Assembly (NCBI GenBank): GCA_905235165.1
Contig: CAJOKK010000078.1
Location: forward strand, 1,802 to 9,261
Reading direction: 5' to 3'
DNA from: an uncultured Atopobiaceae bacterium
Lineage (GTDB): Bacteria > Actinomycetota > Coriobacteriia > Coriobacteriales > Atopobiaceae
Length of the DNA: 7,460 bases
Part shown: one piece after another, positions 1 through 5,413 of the stretch
Layout of the letters: each line of letters begins with the position of its first letter
Position numbering within the stretch: position 1 is the first letter of the stretch
The notes under the pieces: generated by a model
Database searches by the model: none
What the model was told of the DNA's origin: nothing
What the model saw: only the letters and a program-made list of their open reading frames with translations
Position numbers and translations under genes: made by a program

Positions 1-62
1 GAATCGGCCGGGACCTTGTCCCAATCGATCTCGATGCCACGTATGAAGCGCGAGCTAAGCAT
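1..62 (-). CDS. 5' end of an AAA/ABC-type ATPase gene (COG3910-like), partial
   Basis: Reading leftward from ATG at 62-60, the first 20 codons give MLSSRFIRGIEIDWDKVPAD, with no stop before the window edge. A short 'R.I.IDWDKVPADSY' opening is typical of the small predicted ATPases of the COG3910 type, which then continue into a Walker A (GENGSGKST). That part lies outside the window, so the assignment rests on recognising the N-terminus only. A ribosome binding site (TTGGGGT, reading on the minus strand) lies about 4-10 bases upstream of the ATG. A TATAAC hexamer (minus strand, 112-107) is a plausible -10 box and overlaps one arm of the operator-like dyads described separately. No good -35 is visible at standard spacing. 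The gene is divergent from the Sel1-repeat gene at 210. Known family members are cytosolic P-loop ATPases of unclear role; function here is unknown. Confidence 0.6.
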   Translation of the reverse strand, partial: MLSSRFIRGIEIDWDKVPAD

Positions 63-77
63 GCTGACCCCAATTGC

Positions 78-151
78 TAACGGAAGTGAATTGATTTTTC
101 GCTTCCGTTATATTGGGTCTAACGAAAGTGAAAGGCAATACACTTCCGTTA
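78..151. promoter_or_regulatory. Operator-like array: four alternating 11-bp half-sites (two dyads)
   Basis: The half-site TAACGGAAGTG occurs four times: 78-88 (forward, exact), 100-110 (reverse, one mismatch), 120-130 (forward, one mismatch) and 141-151 (reverse, exact). Starts are 22, 20 and 21 bp apart, so all four would face the same side of the helix. Pairs 78/110 and 120/151 each form a dyad with a spacer of about 10 bp. The first dyad overlaps the candidate TATAAC -10 box of the leftward ATPase gene. The array is in the 147-bp divergent spacer, so one dimeric regulator could control both directions. I do not recognise the consensus. It is not CIRCE, Rex or a DtxR/IdeR box. Confidence 0.7.
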
Positions 152-197
152 CATGAGACAATCGGCAGCGGGAAACCGTACACATCGTTGTTGAGGC

Positions 198-205
198 AAG
201 GAGGG
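198..205 (+). promoter_or_regulatory. Ribosome binding site of the Sel1-type gene
   Basis: AAGGAGGG lies five to six bases before the ATG at 210 and is a near-perfect Shine-Dalgarno sequence. It fixes 210 as the true start of the whole Sel1-type gene. It contrasts with the ATG at 511, which has nothing similar upstream. Confidence 0.85.
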
Positions 206-209
206 CCAG

Positions 210-530
210 ATGCCCACCATCGAAGAGCTGAACTTCCGCGAGTACGTAGGACACGCCATCGTCACCGACCTCAAGCTTGATCGCCAACTCTTGGTAGATA
301 TTGCAGGTAAACTCAAGAAGGGCGACTACGGGCTCAGCGCGCGCGACCTGAAGGACCTCCCGCAATCTTGGGACTTTGAAGCTGACGGTTCGCTCATGTG
401 GGCGCGCGTCGACCACAACGACGGCATCATCCTCACCTATCTGTGCCCCTGCTATTTGAAAGGCGACAAGCCAACGATCCCAGAACCCCCTCGCAATCCA
501 CGGCATCACGATGCACTGTTTCCTCGATGA
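210..530 (+). CDS. N-terminal part of a frameshifted Sel1-repeat protein
   Basis: This 106-codon frame starts with an excellent ribosome binding site and encodes a soluble, charged sequence (MPTIEELNFREYVG...) with no signal peptide or membrane segment. I recognise no family in this part. The stretch around residues 58-80 (WARVDHNDGIILTYLCPCYL) looks like an alternating beta-rich fold. From codon 93 onward the frame becomes proline/arginine/histidine-rich (PPRNPRHHD) and stops at 528-530, which does not read like a natural C-terminus. In the neighbouring +1 frame the text over the same bases (NPLAIHGITMHCF) flows straight into the Sel1 ORF. The simplest reading is that this is the first ~92 residues of one 448-residue protein spanning 210-1557, broken at the C5 run 486-490. 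It could instead be a short expressed fragment or a frameshift-regulated gene. Confidence 0.75.
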   Translation: MPTIEELNFREYVGHAIVTDLKLDRQLLVDIAGKLKKGDYGLSARDLKDLPQSWDFEADGSLMWARVDHNDGIILTYLCPCYLKGDKPTIPEPPRNPRHHDALFPR

Positions 531-1557
531 GAGAAATGCCGGGAGCGAGGTATACGAGATCCTTCCGTGGGAAGACCTCCTCGAACCCTTCAAGAGCTTT
601 ACCCACGAACTTGATGAGGAGTGCAGGGTGTCGCTCAGCACAAGCGAGGCGCGCGAGGACGAGCTGCTTGACCCCTGGCGCGACCCCTTCTACCCCGACC
701 TCGTGCGCGCGGTCTACGTTCCCGCCAAGGAGGGGGACCTTCCCAAGAGCATCTTTGCCCGCGTTGAGCGCAGGACCGTCAACCCTGAAGAGCCTAGCGT
801 GCCTTACTGGGAGGCAACGCTCATGGGCATCGTTGACAACGGCATGGGCGACCTTCCCAGCCATGTCGAGGACCACCTCTTGCTCAGGCAGGTAAACAAC
901 CTCGAGACGGACGAAACGCTGATGATGGTCGCCTTTCCTCAGCCCGCCCTCAGCGAAAAGGACTACGACCCCGATGAGGACAAGCGTTGTAACGGCGACC
1001 TCTCGCTCGAGATAGGCGCACGCTACTACTGCGATGGCATGGACACAGACGACGAGTTCGACCACGACAAACGTATTGAATGTTTCTCCCTTGCCAAGAA
1101 GTACTACGCCCTCTCCGCAGAGCTGGGCAACGCCCAGGCTATGTGCAATCTCGGCTACATCTATTCTTACGGTCGCCTGGGCAAGCATGATTACCAAGCG
1201 GCGGCGACGTGGTACAAGGCGGCAGCAGACCTCGGCCACGCAGAAGCCGCGTACAAATACGGCGACATGCTCTACCAGGGCAGCGGCGTCGATGAAGATC
1301 TTGAACAGGCGTTTTTCTATTACTCGATCTCCTACCAGCGCTGCGAGAAAGAGACCTATCCCGCAACTTGGGGTAGCGCCGCGCTGAGGCTTGCCGAGTG
1401 CTACGAGCACGGAACCGGATGCGAGAAAGATCTGCAGAGGGCAAAGGACCTCTACCTCGAGGCAGAGATGGGTCTTGAAGAGGCCATAGAGGACGAGCCT
1501 TGGTATAGCAGTCAACTGGACAAGGCACGCGAAGGCATCGCCCGCTTGATTGGGTAA
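511..1557 (+). CDS. Sel1-repeat (TPR-like) protein, C-terminal part of the frameshifted gene
   Basis: The frame from ATG 511 gives 348 residues, but it is open back to 460 (after a TGA at 457-459). The ATG at 511 has no ribosome binding site, so it is probably internal. Residues 1-160 are an acidic, aromatic-rich region of no family I know. Residues ~165-320 hold four Sel1-type helical repeats: ~165-205, ~207-242 (NAQAMCNLGYIYSYGRLG...), ~243-275 (HAEAAYKYGDMLYQGSGV...) and ~289-321 (SAALRLAECYEHGTGCEKD...). Their A..LG..Y..G.GV..D..A..YY hallmark is clear. Sel1 repeats form alpha-solenoids that bind protein partners; no enzymatic motif is present. There is no signal peptide, so a cytosolic location is likely. 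The gene ends at TAA 1555-1557 and converges on the primase-helicase gene across a 644-bp gap. Sel1 identity is firm; the biological role is unknown. Confidence 0.85.
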   Translation: MHCFLDERNAGSEVYEILPWEDLLEPFKSFTHELDEECRVSLSTSEAREDELLDPWRDPFYPDLVRAVYVPAKEGDLPKSIFARVERRTVNPEEPSVPYWEATLMGIVDNGMGDLPSHVEDHLLLRQVNNLETDETLMMVAFPQPALSEKDYDPDEDKRCNGDLSLEIGARYYCDGMDTDDEFDHDKRIECFSLAKKYYALSAELGNAQAMCNLGYIYSYGRLGKHDYQAAATWYKAAADLGHAEAAYKYGDMLYQGSGVDEDLEQAFFYYSISYQRCEKETYPATWGSAALRLAECYEHGTGCEKDLQRAKDLYLEAEMGLEEAIEDEPWYSSQLDKAREGIARLIG

Positions 1558-1585
1558 GGAGGGCGCCTCACGCCGCGTTATCGCC

Positions 1586-1656
1586 CGGTAGAGAAATCGC
1601 ACTCGATTTCGGTACCATCTACCTGCACTTTTCTCAGTGCCACTTCCCCACCGTGG
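1586..1656. repeat. 71-bp direct repeat, copy A
   Basis: Aligned without gaps to 1998-2068, this block matches at 54 of 71 positions (76%), far above chance for two non-coding stretches 412 bp apart. Conserved blocks include GAGAAA, CGCAC, ATCTACCTGC and CAGTGCC. Both copies can fold with a CGGT/ACCG closing pair and a GAGAAA/TTTCTC inner stem, which is perfect in this copy. It begins 29 bases after the Sel1 stop codon. Mismatches show no three-base periodicity, arguing against coding sequence. Confidence 0.7.
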
Positions 1657-1665
1657 TGACAGGGC

Positions 1666-1680
1666 ACTTTACCGTAAAGT
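1666..1680. repeat. 15-bp palindrome (ACTTTAC-C-GTAAAGT)
   Basis: Seven-base arms are perfectly complementary around a single central base, followed by an A5 run. It could be a protein-binding site. It is unlikely to be a hairpin (no loop) and no gene starts nearby on either strand. Confidence 0.4.
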
Positions 1681-1820
1681 AAAAATAGGACTTCTAACTG
1701 GGCAAACGATTCTAAGGCGTTTTAAGGCCCGCTTCCTCACGCCGACACATATTTACCCGCAAGATGGCCGAAACGGGGCTACTTCGCAATCTCGCAAACT
1801 CGCACTTCTAACAATGGGTT

Positions 1821-1919
1821 CCGAAAACCCGTCTCCCGTCCGCCCGCTTTCCGCTTCTTCGGGAAATGCCAACACGGGCTTTGCTTCAGAAGCAACGGAA
1901 TGGGAGACGGGTTTTTCGG
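1821..1919. terminator. Long-loop inverted repeat X, terminator-like
   Basis: The left arm CCGAAAACCCGTCTCCC (1821-1837) pairs with GGGAGACGGGTTTTTCGG (1902-1919), with one bulged base. The arms enclose 64 bases that contain an inner imperfect stem (TTCC-GCTTCT at 1849-1858 with AGAAGC-AAC-GGAA at 1888-1900). A GC-rich stem flanked by an A4 tract on one side and a T5 tract on the other is the form of a bidirectional intrinsic terminator, and its place between convergent genes fits. The long loop is atypical, so an extragenic mobile palindrome (REPIN-like doublet) is the alternative. It lies 264 bases after the Sel1 stop. Confidence 0.5.
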
Positions 1920-1997
1920 GCACCTTCGCCCCATGGGCAGTATCGGCACTGGCAAAACCCGAGGTCATGGCATACGTTTTCGAGCGTTCTATCGCCC

Positions 1998-2068
1998 CGG
2001 TGGAGAAACCGCACCCGATTTTACCCCGATCTACCTGCGGCTTTCCCAGTGCCTTTTCCTCACCGTAG
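1998..2068. repeat. 71-bp direct repeat, copy B
   Basis: Second copy of the block at 1586-1656 (54/71 identical, ungapped, same orientation). It folds with CGGT/ACCG closing pairs and a central CCGCA/TGCGG stem; the GAGAAA arm now faces TTTCCC. Hairpin Y starts 14 bases after its end. Confidence 0.7.
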
Positions 2069-2081
2069 CGCACAAGGCCCC

Positions 2082-2175
2082 CAAAATCCCCCTCCCTATC
2101 GACGTTATTTCAAGTGCCAGCCAAAATTTATCTGGGGTTTTGTTCCCTGCACAAACAATAGGGAGGGGGATTTTG
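2082..2175. terminator. Long-loop inverted repeat Y, probable terminator of the primase-helicase gene
   Basis: The 18-base arms CAAAATCCCCCTCCCTAT (2082-2099) and ATAGGGAGGGGGATTTTG (2158-2175) are perfectly complementary and enclose 58 bases. The stem is G/C-rich with an A4 tract upstream and a T4 tract downstream on either strand. It lies 27 bases beyond the helicase stop codon (2204-2202), where an intrinsic terminator is expected. Design and size match hairpin X (94 versus 99 bp overall), though the arm sequences differ. The loop is unusually long for a terminator. Confidence 0.55.
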
Positions 2176-2201
2176 AGGCGCCGACCAAGCAACTCCCCGC
2201 A

Positions 2202-5200
2202 TTAGGACTTTTCCGAAACCGAAGTCCCATCCTCCGATGCGCTAAGCGCTTGCGTCAGCTCTGCCGCCACCTCCCTGCTCACGAATCGAATCGCGCAATC
2301 GTCCTTGCGCGCATACGCAAGCGGGGCAACATCGCCACACCACACAAGCGAATCATCAATCACAACAAGGTCAAGCGGCTCTCCCCCACGAGCAAAGCGC
2401 ACGCTACAGCCAAGCTCGGCAAGCGCGGCGAGCACCTGCCCCCACTCAGCCGTCTGCTTTGAAGGCTGCTTGAGCACCACGTCAACAGAAACACCCCTGC
2501 TCACCGCCTTCTCCAGCTCCTCGCGCAGAGCCTTGATGCGGGCGAGACGCACCCATGAGGAAGCCACAACCACTCGTCGGGCACAATCGGCCAAATCCAT
2601 CGCCAGCGCAGAAGCGAACTCCTTGCCTGCAAACAGATGCCCAAGCGGAACAGACTTCCCCTCAAGTCCGACAAGTCGAAGGTCCCCCTCACCCGCAATC
2701 TGGTAACCGAGTTTGCCATACGACTTCACACGCGCACGCCACTCCTTGTCGAACATGGGAATGCCCACGTCAACATAGTCCATCACGATGACTTCCGACT
2801 TGTTCTCGCCCACGCGATGCAGGCGCCCCACCCACTGAGTGACCTTTCCGTCAAATTTCACCGGTCCCGCAAGCAACAGCAGGTCGAGTCGCGTCAAGTC
2901 GAAGCCCTCGCCCACGTAGTTTCCCGTTGCCACCACACAAAGCGGTTTGTCGGACGGCACCGAATACAGTTCCTCGAGCCTCTGTCGCCTCAGAGCCGCT
3001 CCATCGCCTCCCACCAGCAAAATTACTGCGGCTCCAAGCGGTTCAGCAAGGGCCTCGATTGCATTCGCAAGCGTTCGGGCATGCTCCACGCGCCGCGTCA
3101 GGACCAGAGGGGTCCTTCCTTGCCGCATGGCGCGAACGGCATCAGTCGCAATGAGGTGGTTTCGATCCTCGCTCGAGCTGATGTAGTCGATAAGCGCATG
3201 CCAATTGGGCTTTCCCTCAAGATCGGGCCGTGCCCCGCTATAGCGCGGCACAAGCAATCGCCTCATACCCTGCTCAGCTATCTGCTCAGCAACCGGCACC
3301 TCATAGCGAAGCGGGCCGCATTCGAGAAAAAGAATCCTATCGAGCCCGTCGTCGCGCTTCGGGGTCGCCGTCATCGCATACACATAGTGGGAACGAACCG
3401 CCCTGAGGACTTCGAGCAACTTAGTCGCTCCCACGTGTTGTGCCTCGTCCACTATGACCATGCCGTACTCAGCAACGAGAGGCTTAACGCGATAATCCCC
3501 GGCCACATCGCCTTTCTCGAAAAGGGAGCCATGGGTCGCCACATCCACGATACCGCTCCTGAGATTCTTGCCGCCGCCGATCATGCCCACCGTTCCAGGC
3601 TGATGCTTCGCCTTTCTTCCCGTCGATGTGCGCAAGACAGGCGGCTCGTCATCTATCTGCAGAAACTGAGACAGGCTTTCGTACCACTGGGTAAGCAAGG
3701 CCGTCGTAGGCACGATAATCAGCGTATTCACCTGGTGTCGGGCAATAACGGACGCAGCGATGACAGACTTTCCGAAGCCGGTGGGAGCGACAAGAACGCC
3801 CATGTCATGCTTGACCAGCCTATCGTGGCAGGGCTTTTGGGTTTCCCTCAACTCCCCGGCAAAGCGGGCATGGATGCGCTTGCCGTCGGTTCGGCCATCG
3901 GCGACGAAGGGCTCCGTGCCCGCATCGCGCAAGGTCGCAAGCGCGGCGTCCATGCAGCCCCTCGGCAAAACCAGCTCGTCACCGTCGAGCACGCTCAGGT
4001 CGATGACGCGCGGGATATTCCAAACCGAATAATGCATCGCAAGCTTTTTGCTGTACTCAGGGTTGCGAAAGGCCGCAATCCGACACAGGCTGTTAACCAC
4101 ACGCGGCGGCAGCTCCTTGCATTCGATGCGAACGCCATCTGCGAGGGTAACCCGCACCGCCGAAGGGACTTCTTCGCAGCTAGCGTCCGGAGAAGTCCTC
4201 GGCGCTTCGGCATCAATTCGAGAAGGCGCGATCTTTCGGCTCTCGCCCTTGGGAAGTCCGATGGGATTCTCACCGAACTCGAGCGCCTGCGAGGCCACAA
4301 ACGCAGCATCAGCCTTAGGAAGCGAGCTCAAATAAGCGCACTGATCCGCATAGACCTCAAACTGGTCGTCAACAAAAACGCTGTTGCCCCGACGAACCGC
4401 CTCGCCCTGAAGCGGAAGTGCGATGAGGCTCCCCAGACTGCCCTCACCAACAGAATCCTGCAGCGGAAAGAGACGATCGTACGAATGGAAGCTCACAGCT
4501 GTACAGTTATCGCGTGCCTCAGAGATAAGTCCTTCGCCAAGTCGCCGGGCAAGCGCCGCCTTGACGGGCCCATCGAAGAAGACCCACACATGCGCGCCAT
4601 TGCCCGAGCGCGAGCGCTCAACCGCAGGCGACAGCCCGTGTCTTCGGCAGACATCGCGATAGGCGGAGGCAGCTTCCTGCCAGCCAGGACCGTCAAAGTC
4701 AGCCGCAAGCAGGTAGCAGATATCCCCGTCAACCACGTAGATGCCCACCGCGCAAATGCGACCACGTCCCTTTCGGCGCCCCAGGCAATGGTCCCTCACG
4801 ACCTCGCTCGTCAGAGGGTCGTAGTCTGGATGATCGCAGTCGGCACACTTCGCCTTGCGATCGAGGAGCTTCGGACAAGCGCCTTGGACCCATCGCAGTC
4901 GACAGCGCGGCCCATAGCCCAACTTTCCCTCCTTGGATCCTTTCTTCTCATAACCTTCCGCATACACGTCGCTGCGGCCGCGGAAAAGCGACATGACGAA
5001 GGCAATCTTCTCGTCAAGCGAGCTTCGCTGCGTAACGGGAGCCCTCTCGGAGGCGATGGTCAAGCCCTCTCCCACGTCGTCGGACGCAGGGCCCGCCGCC
5101 TTCCACTCCTCGGCGCTGACATATCTCAGTTCCCCCGTAGCCAAGCGGCAAAGCACGATGTGAGCGCCACCACAAACGTGCTCGACAACGTCTTCAAAGC

Positions 5201-5246
5201 ACAGGGTCTGGCCGTCAATGCAAACCCGCTTCTCAAGCTCGCCCAT
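2202..5246 (-). CDS. TOTE-type archaeo-eukaryotic primase / SF2 helicase / degenerate PLD protein
   Basis: A 1014-residue cytosolic multidomain protein. Residues 1-75 are a small unrecognised domain. Residues ~83-320 match the AEP domain of TOTE conflict systems: opening SLFRGRSDVYAEGYE, zinc knuckle C115/C124/C134/C137, catalytic DFD (D183, D185), the SGNGAHVW motif with H219, then SYDRLFPLQD and LIALPLQ before FVDDQFEVYADQCAYLSS. Residues ~455-845 are a helicase: Walker A APTGFGKS (487-494), DEAQ (600-603), TAT (626-628) and motif VI QWVGRLHR (804-811). Residues ~870-1000 resemble a phospholipase-D-like nuclease, but the HxK is P957-L958-D959, so that site should be dead. The length agrees with the family (about 1000). 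Known members carry DECHH at motif II. A GAGGT ribosome binding site sits six bases before the ATG. The family is predicted, not shown, to act in nucleic-acid conflict. It stands alone here, convergent with the Sel1 gene and divergent from the ABC operon. Confidence 0.85.
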   Translation of the reverse strand: MGELEKRVCIDGQTLCFEDVVEHVCGGAHIVLCRLATGELRYVSAEEWKAAGPASDDVGEGLTIASERAPVTQRSSLDEKIAFVMSLFRGRSDVYAEGYEKKGSKEGKLGYGPRCRLRWVQGACPKLLDRKAKCADCDHPDYDPLTSEVVRDHCLGRRKGRGRICAVGIYVVDGDICYLLAADFDGPGWQEAASAYRDVCRRHGLSPAVERSRSGNGAHVWVFFDGPVKAALARRLGEGLISEARDNCTAVSFHSYDRLFPLQDSVGEGSLGSLIALPLQGEAVRRGNSVFVDDQFEVYADQCAYLSSLPKADAAFVASQALEFGENPIGLPKGESRKIAPSRIDAEAPRTSPDASCEEVPSAVRVTLADGVRIECKELPPRVVNSLCRIAAFRNPEYSKKLAMHYSVWNIPRVIDLSVLDGDELVLPRGCMDAALATLRDAGTEPFVADGRTDGKRIHARFAGELRETQKPCHDRLVKHDMGVLVAPTGFGKSVIAASVIARHQVNTLIIVPTTALLTQWYESLSQFLQIDDEPPVLRTSTGRKAKHQPGTVGMIGGGKNLRSGIVDVATHGSLFEKGDVAGDYRVKPLVAEYGMVIVDEAQHVGATKLLEVLRAVRSHYVYAMTATPKRDDGLDRILFLECGPLRYEVPVAEQIAEQGMRRLLVPRYSGARPDLEGKPNWHALIDYISSSEDRNHLIATDAVRAMRQGRTPLVLTRRVEHARTLANAIEALAEPLGAAVILLVGGDGAALRRQRLEELYSVPSDKPLCVVATGNYVGEGFDLTRLDLLLLAGPVKFDGKVTQWVGRLHRVGENKSEVIVMDYVDVGIPMFDKEWRARVKSYGKLGYQIAGEGDLRLVGLEGKSVPLGHLFAGKEFASALAMDLADCARRVVVASSWVRLARIKALREELEKAVSRGVSVDVVLKQPSKQTAEWGQVLAALAELGCSVRFARGGEPLDLVVIDDSLVWCGDVAPLAYARKDDCAIRFVSREVAAELTQALSASEDGTSVSEKS

Positions 5247-5413
5247 GCGTCTACCTCAATCGATGCTCAACGACAATCGCGCCCTAGGGTAGCGCAACCG
5301 CCAACCTTTCAAAACTGTAAGGTTATGTAAGGTTGCGCGCGCGACAGAGCGCGGCGTCACCCGTAACCTGTATGCCGTCAAGATATGAAGCCTAAAACGA
5401 AAGGGGCTAGCCC
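5247..5413. promoter_or_regulatory. Divergent promoter region with 9-bp tandem repeat (5316-5334)
   Basis: These 167 bases separate the primase-helicase (leftward) from the ABC operon (rightward). TGTAAGGTT occurs twice in tandem (5316-5324 and 5326-5334) with 10-bp period, and an inverted partial copy AACCTT lies at 5304-5309. OmpR-family response regulators typically bind direct repeats with 10-11 bp period, and BceAB transporters are usually controlled by such a regulator (BceR), so this is a fair candidate operator. I found no convincing -35/-10 pair on either strand. The GC-alternating stretch at 5335-5342 adjoins the repeat. Confidence 0.45.
5401..5406 (+). promoter_or_regulatory. Ribosome binding site of the ABC ATPase gene
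   Basis: AAGGGG sits seven bases before the ATG at 5414 and supports that start. The resulting N-terminus (MRLLEVKNIEKYYG) is the usual opening of BceA-like ATPases. Confidence 0.75.

Larger units (their letters stand above)
1558..2201. other. Non-coding convergent intergenic region rich in repeats
   Basis: This 644-bp gap lies between the 3' ends of the Sel1 gene and the primase-helicase gene. Several ORFs cross it, but none has a ribosome binding site or a recognisable protein, and they run through repeat arms, so I treat them as chance. From left to right it holds a 71-bp repeat (1586-1656), a 15-bp palindrome (1666-1680), a long-loop inverted repeat (1821-1919), a second copy of the 71-bp repeat (1998-2068) and a second long-loop inverted repeat (2082-2175). 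The order repeat-hairpin-repeat-hairpin suggests two diverged copies of one composite extragenic unit. A near-tandem 8-mer (CGCAATCT, CGCAAACT, CGCACTTC) lies at 1785-1808. Confidence 0.7.

Noticed and set aside
78..110. CIRCE (HrcA) element
   Set aside because: The spacing is similar, but the arms are TAACGGAAGTG, not TTAGCACTC, and no heat-shock gene is adjacent.
511..513. ATG 511 as an independent start for the Sel1 protein
   Set aside because: No Shine-Dalgarno sequence precedes it, and the frame is protein-like upstream of it back to the C5 run, so it looks like an internal methionine.
433..1602. 389-codon minus-strand ORF opposite the Sel1 gene
   Set aside because: The plus strand carries clear Sel1 repeats. 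The antisense translation is valine/leucine-rich with no recognisable domain and no supported start.
1785..1808. Iteron-like tandem 8-mers
   Set aside because: Only three imperfect units, with no replication gene and no AT-rich stretch beside them. Too weak for an origin.
1821..2175. Terminal inverted repeats of an insertion sequence
   Set aside because: The arms of X and Y pair only within themselves, enclose about 60 bases and no transposase, and show no target duplication that I can see.
1637..2462. Overlapping ORFs across the convergent gap (for example 1637-2068, 1753-2073, 1866-2462)
   Set aside because: No ribosome binding sites or family resemblance. They read through the repeat arms, and 1866-2462 runs into the helicase gene.
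2637..5330. 897-codon plus-strand ORF opposite the primase-helicase
   Set aside because: Its translation is arginine/histidine-rich, with no motif and no ribosome binding site. The minus strand of the same bases encodes an intact multidomain enzyme, so this is an antisense shadow of a GC-rich gene.
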